This document shows positions 39,601 through 47,503 of a DNA stretch of 64,000 bases, piece after piece. Source of the DNA: Winslowiella toletana (GTDB taxonomy: Bacteria; Pseudomonadota; Gammaproteobacteria; Enterobacterales; Enterobacteriaceae); contig NZ_CP134152.1 in the NCBI RefSeq assembly GCF_032164335.1, positions 4,278,001 to 4,342,000 on the forward strand, read 5' to 3'. Both the position numbers and the translations under genes were made by a program. Under the pieces are notes generated by a model, which did no database searches, had not been told where the DNA came from, and worked only from the letters and a program-made list of their open reading frames with translations. Positions within the stretch are counted from its first letter, which is position 1. The number at the start of each line of letters is the position of its first letter.

Positions 39601-40377
39601 TTACTTACCGCTCAGGGAGTTGTGGATCATGTCGAGCCAGCCAGGAACGCCAAGCTGGAATGACTGCAACAGTTTCATATCGAAGCCGCGGAAGAAGCCG
39701 CTCAGTACAAACAGCAGTACGATGGCGAACATCATCACTTTCGTGACTTTGTTCCAGCCGCTCTCTTCGACCCCTTTACCGATCAGAATTCCCAGCACCA
39801 GCCCCGGCACCGCATTACCCATAATCAGCTGCGACAGGCCGCCAAATATGGTCGCCCAGAAGCCTGATTTTTTACCGGCATCAATGGCAGCCAGCCAGAA
39901 GATCACCGGCATCACGGTGTTAACCAGCAGGTTAGCCGCAGGCACCAGCACTTTAATCGCCGTCACCTGTAACGCGGCCGGCACCGCTGAGGCGGTCGAA
40001 TTAAGAAATGCCACGACGATCATGCCGATGATGCCGCAGGCAATGGCCATCTTTTTCGGATCGTGCATCGTCTGCGCAACACTTCGGTTTTTAACCATCA
40101 ATGCCGCTGCGCCCCAGTGGGGAATAATGCGATGGTCAACGTCCTGGGTAAAAGCGCCCGCCGCCACCGAAGAAGCCCAGGCGTTAAAGAAAAAACCCAG
40201 ACCGAAAGAGAAATGAGAGGCAGGATCGCCCTCACAGGAGTTCAGTTCACCCAGCGTACGAAATGCGCCCATCCCCTGCGTGGTGGGGGCATGGAACATA
40301 CGCGCCGCACCGGCACCGACGCCCACACCGACCAGCGCGCCGATGATTAACGATTTAAATAAAATGATTAAAAACAT
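39601..40377 (-). CDS. DUF4311-family membrane protein
   Basis: A 258-residue polytopic protein with about seven membrane segments and the conserved stretches GGLSQLIMGNAVPGLVLGIL and AFRTLGELNSCEGDPASHFS. It matches DUF4311 by operon position and pattern. Starts MFLIILFKSLIIGALVGVG. It lies 14 bases before the DUF4310 gene. Likely second membrane subunit of the same unknown transporter. Confidence 0.8.
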   Translation of the reverse strand: MFLIILFKSLIIGALVGVGVGAGAARMFHAPTTQGMGAFRTLGELNSCEGDPASHFSFGLGFFFNAWASSVAAGAFTQDVDHRIIPHWGAAALMVKNRSVAQTMHDPKKMAIACGIIGMIVVAFLNSTASAVPAALQVTAIKVLVPAANLLVNTVMPVIFWLAAIDAGKKSGFWATIFGGLSQLIMGNAVPGLVLGILIGKGVEESGWNKVTKVMMFAIVLLFVLSGFFRGFDMKLLQSFQLGVPGWLDMIHNSLSGK

Positions 40378-40410
40378 CAGTCTTTCCTTTGGTTTTATCG
40401 CCCAACGTTT

Positions 40411-40707
40411 TTAGTTCGTGTCGAACTGCACCTTATCGGTATCAATCACCGTTACGTTGACGGTAATCTCCAGCTCTACGCTGTAGCTCCGTCGCTCGCG
40501 CGCCAGAAAGAAGAACAGGAATTTCTCTTTTCTGACGCTCTCCCGCGCCCGAATCACCCGCACGTCCTGTGGCTCGATGCGCAACAGAATTTTATCGGTA
40601 GAACGCAGTACCGTGCTCTGCACCCGGCTGAGCGCATCGGCAAAGGCTTTACCTTTAGCATCGCCCTTGCCGCTTACCGTCACCGTGGTGGTGAATTGTT
40701 CTTTCAT
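40411..40707 (-). CDS. DUF4312-family protein
   Basis: A 98-residue soluble protein with an alpha/beta, dodecin-like pattern (TTVTVSGKGDAKGKAFADAL at residues 6-25; a run of aromatic residues FLFFFLARERRSYSVEL). DUF4312 by pattern and context. Two bases separate it from the SFCGS gene. It may be a cytosolic subunit of the transporter. Confidence 0.78.
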   Translation of the reverse strand: MKEQFTTTVTVSGKGDAKGKAFADALSRVQSTVLRSTDKILLRIEPQDVRVIRARESVRKEKFLFFFLARERRSYSVELEITVNVTVIDTDKVQFDTN

Positions 40708-40709
40708 CG

Positions 40710-41072
40710 TTAGCCGCCGTGTTTTTTGTTCCAGGCCTGCACCAAACGTTCACCCAGCTCTTCTTTATCCATAAAACCAAAGCCCAGCACGGTGCAGCCT
40801 TCGTTAATCGCGGTCACACCTTCATCGACTGAACGCATCCCGTGCTTCGCTTTGTAGCCATATTTATTCTGAGCGGTGATCGCGCCTGCACCGCCGCTGC
40901 CGCAGAATGAAATACCGAAGGTGGCGTTTTCAGCCTTCATCACGTCACCCAGCTTCATATCTGCCGCCACGCCCGGCACCACCACCGCACGACCACCGGC
41001 TTTTTCTACGCCGGCGGCAACTTTCTGACCTTTACCTAAACGATCGCCAATCACTACGGTTACTTGTGTCAT
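40710..41072 (-). CDS. Glycine-rich SFCGS-family protein
   Basis: A 120-residue protein with the family's namesake motif SFCGSGGAGAITAQNKYGY (~residues 56-74) containing a conserved Cys. The N-terminus VTVVIGDRLGKGQKVAAGV looks like a Rossmann-like start. By analogy to PTS EIIB the Cys might be phosphorylated, but that is speculation. Located between the small PRD gene and the DUF4312 gene. Confidence 0.8.
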   Translation of the reverse strand: MTQVTVVIGDRLGKGQKVAAGVEKAGGRAVVVPGVAADMKLGDVMKAENATFGISFCGSGGAGAITAQNKYGYKAKHGMRSVDEGVTAINEGCTVLGFGFMDKEELGERLVQAWNKKHGG

Positions 41073-41128
41073 CTTGAGTTCCTTAACATTTTGATTCAGA
41101 TAATATTTTGATAGAGACGGTGATAACG

Positions 41129-41479
41129 CTACCCCTGGATGGCATTGTTCTCTTTGGCCACTTCGAAGTGGACGGACAGCAGCCAGGCTTCTTCTTTTGG
41201 CAGATTGCCGAACAGATCGACGATCTGCTGCGCCAGCTGCATTGACTGCTCTGAGATATCCTCAAACAGATCCTGTTCTACCTCAGGCAGTGGTTCACCG
41301 CTGAGTGAACGCAGTGCCATCGCCCGAACATGGGAGGCCAGCATCTGCTGCTGTACCGCATTAGGATGAATCGCCCTGGCGACAAACACGTCATTAATTT
41401 GCCCCATTACTCTGTCAGCCAGCGCCTGGATCGCTTCCGTGCTGGTGGCAGAATTGTCCGCCATCGCTGCGTTTTTCAC
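41129..41479 (-). CDS. Small stand-alone PRD-domain protein
   Basis: A 116-residue helical protein that resembles a single PRD domain (ends KEEAWLLSVHFEVAKENN, with a His in the conserved LLSVHFE position). It has no DNA- or RNA-binding domain. I favour the GTG at 41479, seven bases after AGGGG. ATG 41464 or GTG 41500 are alternatives. First gene of the nine-gene operon. It may be phosphorylated by the PTS and modulate the transporter or the large PRD regulator encoded at the other end. Confidence 0.72.
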   Translation of the reverse strand: MKNAAMADNSATSTEAIQALADRVMGQINDVFVARAIHPNAVQQQMLASHVRAMALRSLSGEPLPEVEQDLFEDISEQSMQLAQQIVDLFGNLPKEEAWLLSVHFEVAKENNAIQG

Positions 41480-41545
41480 CTTTACACCCCTATTTGCCAC
41501 AACAGCTCAGTGTTGATAATTCGCGTTGCAAATAAATTACCGCTG

Positions 41546-41599
41546 CGGCACGACTCTGTGTAGACCGACTTTTTCCGTTTCGAAACGGAAATCGTGCCG
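41546..41599. promoter_or_regulatory. 20-bp perfect palindrome within a larger inverted repeat (operator candidate)
   Basis: TTTCCGTTTCGAAACGGAAA at 41572-41591 is a perfect palindrome. It is flanked by an outer inverted repeat CGGCACGA (41546-41553) and TCGTGCCG (41592-41599). It lies ~93 bases upstream of the PRD gene start, the only long non-coding space before the operon, so it is probably the binding site of the operon's regulator. Confidence 0.65.
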
Positions 41600-41654
41600 G
41601 AATAAGCGAGTCAGTTCGCAAAAACGTTATTTCATGCAAATACAGCCGAATAAT

Positions 41655-41670
41655 TGGGAGCTAAATCACA
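41655..41670. promoter_or_regulatory. Possible CRP site upstream of the PRD operon
   Basis: TGGGA-GCTAAA-TCACA, one core mismatch from the CRP consensus, 64 bases beyond the palindrome. It is plausible for a sugar-catabolic operon. Confidence 0.35.
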
Positions 41671-41767
41671 TTTATCAGCCTGTTAGCGGCGAAGTGTGCA
41701 GAAAGCGGCAGAGAAAAAAAAAGATAAATAAAATCAGCGAGTAAAATATAAGAAAGGGTTATGGCAT

Positions 41768-41794
41768 AAAAAAAGCGGCCCCGAATGGCGCCGC
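41768..41794 (-). terminator. pmbA-facing intrinsic terminator
   Basis: On the minus strand GCGGC (41790-41794) pairs with GCCGC (41775-41779) and is followed by seven T (41774-41768), just after the pmbA stop. Confidence 0.75.
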
Positions 41795-41825
41795 CTGTCA
41801 TTATTATTCAGTTATAAAGAGTTTT

Positions 41826-43166
41826 TTACTGCCCGGCGATTTTCATTTCCGGCAGTAACACTGAACCACACTGAATATTGCTGCGGGTCTCAATATCGCT
41901 GCCGACGGTGACGATATCGCGCCACATATCCTTCAGATTACCGGCAATAGTAATCTCGCTGACCGGATACTGAATTTCGCCATTCTCCACCCAGAAACCG
42001 GCGGCACCGCGCGAATAGTCACCGGTAATCCCACTGACTCCCTGGCCCATCAGCTCAGTGACCACCAGCCCGGTGCCCATTTGCTTTAGCAGATCATCAA
42101 AGCTGGAACCCTGGCCGGCAATACGCCAGTTATGAATGCCACCAGCGTGACCGGTGCTTTGCAGGCCAAGCTTGCGTGCCGCGTAGCTGGTCAGCAGCCA
42201 GTTTTGCAGCACGCCGTCCTTGATAATGTCACGCTGTTGGGTACGCACCCCTTCGCTGTCGAACGGCGTCGATGCCAGGCCTTTCAGCAGGTGTGGCTGC
42301 TCTTCAATCGTCAGCCATTGCGGTAAAATCTGCTGGCCCAGCGAGTCGAGTAAGAAGGTTGATTTGCGGTAAACGCTACTGCCACTGATGGCACCTACCA
42401 GATGACCAAACAGGCCGGTCGCCACTTCGGCGGCAAAAATAACCGGTGCTTTCATCGTCGACAATTTACGCGGTGACAGGCGAGACAGCGTGCGGCGTGC
42501 GCACTCTTCACCGACCCACTCCGGCGATTGCAGATCGCCCATCGCGCGGCCAATCGAATAAGCGTAATCGCGCTCCATATCGCCGTTGTGTTCGGCAATC
42601 ACACAGCTGGAGAGAGAATGTCGGCTGGAGCAGTAGCCCTGCAACATACCGTGGCTGTTGCCAAATACCTTAATGCCGACGTGGCTGTTAAAACTGCCGC
42701 CTTCGGTATTGGTAATGCGTTTATCCGCTTTCAGCGAGGCCTGTTCCGCACGCGCCGCCAGCTCAATTGCCTGATCGGCATCGATCTCTGCCGGGTGATA
42801 AAGATCCAGATCCGGCGCGTCGAACGCCAGCAGATCGCGGTCGGCCACACCCGCGTAAGGATCGGGAGAAGTGTAGCGCGCAATATCAATCGCCGCCTGA
42901 ACCGTGCGTTTAATCGCATCCGGGCTAAGATCAGTGGAGGAAGCACTGCCTTTGCGGTTTTGGTGGTAAACGGTGATGCCAAGCGCGCCATCACTGTTAA
43001 ATTCAACATTTTCAACTTCACCGTAACGCGTGCTGACACTGATACCGGTGGTCTTGCTAACGGCGACTTCTGCTCCGTCCGTGCTGGCTTTGGCCAGCTC
43101 GAGCGCTTGTGCGACCGCCTGCTCCAGCGTTTTACGCTGCTCTGCGACTTGGGAGATTACTTTCAT
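41826..43166 (-). CDS. pmbA: Metalloprotease PmbA/TldE
   Basis: A 446-residue protein (E. coli TldE 450). It pairs with TldD to form a heterodimeric metalloprotease that processes microcin B17 and degrades CcdA. TldE is the partner without the zinc site. Seen: [21 protein letters not shown] and [22 protein letters not shown], hallmarks of the family. It is divergent from darP, as in other Enterobacterales. Confidence 0.95.
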   Translation of the reverse strand: MKVISQVAEQRKTLEQAVAQALELAKASTDGAEVAVSKTTGISVSTRYGEVENVEFNSDGALGITVYHQNRKGSASSTDLSPDAIKRTVQAAIDIARYTSPDPYAGVADRDLLAFDAPDLDLYHPAEIDADQAIELAARAEQASLKADKRITNTEGGSFNSHVGIKVFGNSHGMLQGYCSSRHSLSSCVIAEHNGDMERDYAYSIGRAMGDLQSPEWVGEECARRTLSRLSPRKLSTMKAPVIFAAEVATGLFGHLVGAISGSSVYRKSTFLLDSLGQQILPQWLTIEEQPHLLKGLASTPFDSEGVRTQQRDIIKDGVLQNWLLTSYAARKLGLQSTGHAGGIHNWRIAGQGSSFDDLLKQMGTGLVVTELMGQGVSGITGDYSRGAAGFWVENGEIQYPVSEITIAGNLKDMWRDIVTVGSDIETRSNIQCGSVLLPEMKIAGQ

Positions 43167-43281
43167 CGGCCTGCCATATAATCAATGAATGGGGATGGGT
43201 TTGAGTCTAACAGACTCAGAGAACAATTTCGCAGTAGCCGCGTAACCTGATAGCATTAGCCTCTTTCTCAGGAGCCTAACA

Positions 43282-43827
43282 ATGACCAAGCAGCCCGAAG
43301 ACTGGCTCGATGATGTACCGGATAATCAGGAAGAAGAAGATGATGAGATTATCTGGGTCAGTAAAAGTGAAATTAAGCGCGACGCGGAAGAGTTAAAACG
43401 CCTTGGCGCTGAGTTAGTTGAACTCGGTAAAAACTCGCTGGATAAAATCCCGCTGGATGAAGATCTGCGCGCCGCCATTGAGCTGGCACAAAAGATCAAG
43501 AAAGAAGGACGCCGCCGTCAGCTGCAGCTGATTGGTAAAATGCTGCGTTCACGTGATGAAGATCCGATTCGCCAGGCGCTGGATAAGCTGAAGAACCGCC
43601 ATAACCAGCAGGTTGCGCTGTTCCACAAACTTGAAGTCCTGCGCGACCGTCTGGTCGAGCAGGGTGATGATGTGATCCCGGAAGTGCTGAATCTCTATCC
43701 GCACGCCGATCGCCAGCAGTTGCGCGCGATGATCCGTAATGCGCAAAAAGAGAAAGCGGGCAATAAGCCACCGAAGGCTTATCGTCAAATCTTCCAGTAT
43801 CTGCGTGAGCTGGCAGAAGCGATATAA
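43282..43827 (+). CDS. darP: Ribosome biogenesis factor DarP (YjgA)
   Basis: A 181-residue all-helical, highly charged protein (E. coli 183) that associates with 50S precursors. An acidic N-terminus ([21 protein letters not shown]) is followed by basic helices. [15 protein letters not shown] near the C-terminus is typical. An AGGAG ribosome-binding site precedes the ATG. It is divergent from pmbA, convergent with mpl. Confidence 0.95.
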   Translation: MTKQPEDWLDDVPDNQEEEDDEIIWVSKSEIKRDAEELKRLGAELVELGKNSLDKIPLDEDLRAAIELAQKIKKEGRRRQLQLIGKMLRSRDEDPIRQALDKLKNRHNQQVALFHKLEVLRDRLVEQGDDVIPEVLNLYPHADRQQLRAMIRNAQKEKAGNKPPKAYRQIFQYLRELAEAI

Positions 43828-43843
43828 ACGCTTATCGTGGTGT

Positions 43844-43865
43844 GGGGCGGCGAAAACGCCGCCCC
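43844..43865. terminator. GGCGGCG hairpin between darP and mpl
   Basis: 9-bp perfect arms GGGGCGGCG / CGCCGCCCC (43844-43852, 43857-43865), loop AAAA, between convergent genes. Confidence 0.65.
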
Positions 43866-43869
43866 TGCA

Positions 43870-45225
43870 TTATTTCTGTAAACGATCCAACAGCTTCTGG
43901 TGAATGCCACCAAATCCACCGTTACTCATCACCAGCACCGTATCACCCGGTTGCGCCACTTTTGCCACCATTTCCACCAGCGTATCCACCTCGGCACTCC
44001 AGTGCGCAGGCTGCATACAGGCGTCAGCGACTTCTGAAACCTGCCACGGAATATGGTGCGGTTGCAGCAGGAACACTTCATCGGCGCGCGCTAAAGCCGG
44101 TGCCAGATCGTCCTTACTGATACCCATTTTCATGGTATTGGAGCGCGGCTCCAGCACCGCCAGAATGCGTGCCGTGCCGCCGACTTTGCCGCGCATGGCG
44201 GCCAGCGTAGCGAGAATCGCCGTTGGATGATGGGCAAAATCGTCATAGACTTTGATGCCATTGCTTTCACCGCGCAGCTCAAGACGACGACGCGCATTGA
44301 TAAAGTCATTCAGCGCCCGGCCAGCATCTTCCGGCTTGATGCCAACGTGACGCGCAGCAGCAATCGCCATCATGCCGTTATGCATATTGTGTTCGCCAAC
44401 CAACGACCAGTTCACCTCAGCAACCCGCTCGCCATCCAGCAGGACTTCCCAGTGGGAAGCATCCGGCGACAGCTTCTTCGCCTGCCATTTTCCGCCGTCA
44501 CCCACGTGCTCCTGCTCACTCCAGCAGCCCATCGCCATCACCTGCTTAAGATGGGCATCGTGCTCTGGCAGAATAATTTTGCCCTGCCCGGGCACAATAC
44601 GGATCAGATGATGGAATTGTTTCTGAATGGCACGCAGATCGTCAAAGATATCCGCGTGATCGAACTCCAGGTTATTCAGAATCAGCGTGCGCGGGCAGTA
44701 ATGGACAAATTTTGAACGTTTGTCGAAGAAGGCAGAGTCATACTCATCGGCTTCAATCACAAAGAATGGGCTTTTTCCTAAATTTGCCGATACCTCGAAA
44801 TTTCCCGGAACGCCGCCAATCACAAACCCCGGTTCAAGGCCGCAGGCCTGTAAAATCCACGCTGCCATGCCGGCAGTGGTAGTTTTACCGTGGGTACCAG
44901 CGACCGCAATCACCCAGCGATCGCGCAACACGAAATCGTGCAGCCATTGCGGGCCTGACAGGTAAGGAATATTGCGTTCCAGCACCGCTTCAACGCAGGC
45001 ATTGCCGCGCGTCATCGCATTGCCGATAATCACCAGGTCCGGAGCCGGATCAAGCTGACTTGCATCATAACCCTGAATTAAATCAATGCCTTGCTTTTCA
45101 AGCAATGTGCTCATCGGTGGATAGACGTTGGCATCAGAGCCTGTCACTTCATGCCCCAGCGCGCGCGCCAGCATAGCCAGGCCGCCCATGAAGGTGCCGC
45201 AGATACCGAGAATATGAATACGCAT
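43870..45225 (-). CDS. mpl: UDP-MurNAc-tripeptide ligase (murein recycling)
   Basis: A 451-residue Mur-ligase-family enzyme that attaches recycled L-Ala-D-Glu-mDAP tripeptide to UDP-MurNAc. The N-terminal UDP-binding segment HILGICGTFMGGLAMLA and the ATP P-loop VAGTHGKTTTAGMAAW (~residue 105) are clear, followed by EADEYDSAFFDKRSKF. Divergent from fbp. Confidence 0.96.
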   Translation of the reverse strand: MRIHILGICGTFMGGLAMLARALGHEVTGSDANVYPPMSTLLEKQGIDLIQGYDASQLDPAPDLVIIGNAMTRGNACVEAVLERNIPYLSGPQWLHDFVLRDRWVIAVAGTHGKTTTAGMAAWILQACGLEPGFVIGGVPGNFEVSANLGKSPFFVIEADEYDSAFFDKRSKFVHYCPRTLILNNLEFDHADIFDDLRAIQKQFHHLIRIVPGQGKIILPEHDAHLKQVMAMGCWSEQEHVGDGGKWQAKKLSPDASHWEVLLDGERVAEVNWSLVGEHNMHNGMMAIAAARHVGIKPEDAGRALNDFINARRRLELRGESNGIKVYDDFAHHPTAILATLAAMRGKVGGTARILAVLEPRSNTMKMGISKDDLAPALARADEVFLLQPHHIPWQVSEVADACMQPAHWSAEVDTLVEMVAKVAQPGDTVLVMSNGGFGGIHQKLLDRLQK

Positions 45226-45393
45226 AAATGGTCCATTACTTTAAATGTTCGACGCACAGTTTAACCCTGACTTACGGCGGAATAAACGGATTTGGACTAT
45301 GGTCTTTGCGGTTCAATCGGCTAAACTGCGTACGCATACGTTGGCGGCATGTAAAACATGCTGCCACTCAACCGCAGATTCAGGGATTGTGTT

Positions 45394-46392
45394 ATGAAAA
45401 CGTTAGGCGAATTTATCGTCGAGAAGCAACATGACTTTCCTCACGCCACAGGTGAACTGACGGCACTGATTTCCGCCATCAAACTGGGTGCGAAAATTAT
45501 CCACCGCGATATCAACAAAGCCGGACTGGTTGATATTCTCGGTGCCAGCGGCGCTGAAAATATTCAGGGCGAGCAGCAGATGAAGCTCGACCTGTTTGCT
45601 AATGAAAAACTTAAAGCAGCGTTGAAGGCACGTGGAATTGTTGCCGGTATTGCCTCCGAAGAAGAAGACGAAATCGTTATCTTTGAAGGGGTCGAGAACG
45701 GTAAATATGTGGTGCTGATGGACCCACTGGATGGCTCTTCCAACATTGACGTTAACGTCTCTGTCGGGACCATTTTCTCAATCTATCGTCGTATTACCCC
45801 TCCAGGCACACCGGTTACTGAAGAAGATTTCCTTCAGCCGGGCAATCAGCAGGTTGCGGCCGGTTACGTGGTCTATGGCTCTTCAACCATGCTGGTTTAT
45901 ACCACCGGTAAAGGCGTTCATGCCTTCACCTACGATCCGTCGCTGGGGGTGTTCTGCCTCAGTCAGGAACGCATGATGTTCCCGGAGCAGGGTTACACCT
46001 ACTCAATCAACGAAGGGAACTATATCCGCTTCCCGCAGGGCGTGAAAAAGTATCTGAAATTCTGCCAGGAAGAAGATAAAACCACCAACCGCCCTTATAC
46101 CTCGCGCTATATCGGCTCGCTGGTGGCAGACTTCCACCGTAACCTGCTGAAAGGCGGAATTTATCTTTACCCAAGCACCGCCAGCCACCCGAAAGGCAAG
46201 CTGCGCCTGTTGTATGAGTGCAACCCGATGGCATTCCTCGCGGAGCAGGCAGGTGGTAAAGCCAGCGACGGTAAAAACCGCATTCTCGACCTGCAACCGG
46301 AAACGCTGCATCAGCGCAGCCCGTTCTTTGTCGGCAATGACGCGATGGTAGACGATACTGAACGCTTTATGCGTGAGTATCCGGACGAGTAA
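45394..46392 (+). CDS. fbp: Fructose-1,6-bisphosphatase class I
   Basis: A 332-residue enzyme, the same length as E. coli Fbp, for the committed phosphatase step of gluconeogenesis. The metal-binding [19 protein letters not shown] motif is at residues ~110-128. The substrate-binding and AMP-site segments ([21 protein letters not shown]) are intact. I chose ATG 45394, which gives the family start [12 protein letters not shown]; an in-frame ATG at 45358 adds twelve residues not seen in relatives. Confidence 0.97.
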   Translation: MKTLGEFIVEKQHDFPHATGELTALISAIKLGAKIIHRDINKAGLVDILGASGAENIQGEQQMKLDLFANEKLKAALKARGIVAGIASEEEDEIVIFEGVENGKYVVLMDPLDGSSNIDVNVSVGTIFSIYRRITPPGTPVTEEDFLQPGNQQVAAGYVVYGSSTMLVYTTGKGVHAFTYDPSLGVFCLSQERMMFPEQGYTYSINEGNYIRFPQGVKKYLKFCQEEDKTTNRPYTSRYIGSLVADFHRNLLKGGIYLYPSTASHPKGKLRLLYECNPMAFLAEQAGGKASDGKNRILDLQPETLHQRSPFFVGNDAMVDDTERFMREYPDE

Positions 46393-46404
46393 TCGCTTCC
46401 TGAT

Positions 46405-46428
46405 TAAGGGCAGATTCCTCTGCCCTTA
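46405..46428 (+). terminator. Hairpin after fbp
   Basis: 10-bp perfect arms TAAGGGCAGA / TCTGCCCTTA (46405-46414, 46419-46428), loop TTCC. No U tract, so a weak terminator or mRNA-stabilising stem. Confidence 0.55.
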
Positions 46429-46445
46429 CCTTACCTGGATAAAAT

Positions 46446-46862
46446 ATGAAGACAGTGTTACTGACGATCGGTTTATTGCTGCCACTCGGTGCGCTGGCGG
46501 CGGATAACACTATTGATCGCGAACTGGAGAGTTGCCTGAACAGCAACTCTTCAACGGTCGGTATGTCGCAATGCTACGACGCCGCAAACCACGCCTGGGA
46601 CAAGGAAATGAACAATCAATACCAGGCGGTAATGGCTAAACTTGATGACGCGCAGAAAGCCAAACTGCGGGATGCGCAGCGTAACTGGCTGAAATATCGC
46701 GACAGCTGGATGGAAGCGTCAAAAGCCTGGTATCTGAAACAGCAAGGTACGATGGCCGGAATTTCTCTGGGTGTGCAAGGCGTTGAGCTGGTAAAAAATC
46801 AGGCTCTGATGCTGAAATCACTCAGGCAGGGAGCCTGTGCCAATCCGGACGATTGTCAGTAA
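46446..46862 (+). CDS. LprI-family (DUF1311) periplasmic protein
   Basis: A 138-residue secreted protein with a signal peptide (cleavage near ALAA-D, residue ~19). It has the DUF1311 core: an N-terminal Cys (~residue 30), QCYDAANHAWDKEMNNQY (~40-57) and DAQRNWLKYRDSW (~75-87), then C-terminal cysteines. Family members such as Mycobacterium LprI inhibit lysozyme, so a role in protecting the wall is possible but not shown here. It starts 17 bp after the fbp hairpin. Confidence 0.85.
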   Translation: MKTVLLTIGLLLPLGALAADNTIDRELESCLNSNSSTVGMSQCYDAANHAWDKEMNNQYQAVMAKLDDAQKAKLRDAQRNWLKYRDSWMEASKAWYLKQQGTMAGISLGVQGVELVKNQALMLKSLRQGACANPDDCQ

Positions 46863-46911
46863 TTGTCAATAATAAGGCTTATACTGCTGAATATGCGGTG
46901 ATAAGGTAAAG

Positions 46912-46940
46912 AGGACGGCAATCTCAAACCGTCCTTTTTT
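46912..46940 (+). terminator. Intrinsic terminator after the LprI-family gene
   Basis: AGGACGG / CCGTCCT arms (46912-46918, 46929-46935) followed by a run of T to 46940. It stands just before yeaL. Confidence 0.85.
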
Positions 46941-46959
46941 CTTTCTACTGGAGCAGTAA

Positions 46960-47409
46960 ATGGCCGCGTACTCTTCGTTAATCATTCTGGTTCTGCTCGG
47001 CGCGCTGAGTTTATTTATTCATAACACCGCCGTTACCATCTCAATTCTGGTGCTGCTGGTGATCAAAATCACCCCGCTGGCGCAGTTTTTTCCCTATGTC
47101 GAAAAACAAGGTATTACCTTAGGGATTATCATTCTCACCATCGCAGTAATGGCTCCGCTGGCCAGTGGGTCATTGCCCTCCAGTACCCTGATCAAATCCT
47201 TTCTCGACTGGAAATCGCTGCTGGCAATTGCCGTCGGGATTTTTGTCTCCTGGCTCGGTGGTCGTGGCGTCTCGCTGATGAGTGCCCAGCCAACCATCGT
47301 CGGTGGCTTATTGATTGGCACCATTATTGGCGTGGCGCTATTTCGCGGCGTGCCGGTCGGGCCATTAATTGCCGCCGGCATCGTCTCGTTGTTTGTACTG
47401 AATAAGTAA
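46960..47409 (+). CDS. yeaL: DUF441 membrane protein YeaL
   Basis: A 149-residue integral membrane protein with four or five membrane segments (E. coli YeaL 148). [20 protein letters not shown] and the C-terminal [16 protein letters not shown] are characteristic. Function unknown. It is convergent with the first giant gene. Confidence 0.92.
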   Translation: MAAYSSLIILVLLGALSLFIHNTAVTISILVLLVIKITPLAQFFPYVEKQGITLGIIILTIAVMAPLASGSLPSSTLIKSFLDWKSLLAIAVGIFVSWLGGRGVSLMSAQPTIVGGLLIGTIIGVALFRGVPVGPLIAAGIVSLFVLNK

Positions 47410-47442
47410 ACAGCACAGCCTGACATCTCCCCTGATCGTTTG

Positions 47443-47479
47443 GGTTGCAGGAAGTCGTTAAGCCCACGCACCTGCAACC
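47443..47479. terminator. Hairpin between yeaL and the giant gene
   Basis: 9-bp arms GGTTGCAGG / CCTGCAACC (47443-47451, 47471-47479), 19-base loop, in the 94-base convergent gap. Confidence 0.5.
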
Positions 47480-47503
47480 TTCTGTAGTCGCAAACCACCG
47501 CCA

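Noticed and set aside
41546..41600. Sigma-54 promoter before the PRD operon
   Set aside because: GGCAC is present but the -12 GC does not fall at the required spacing on either strand, and the regulator has no sigma-54 interaction domain.
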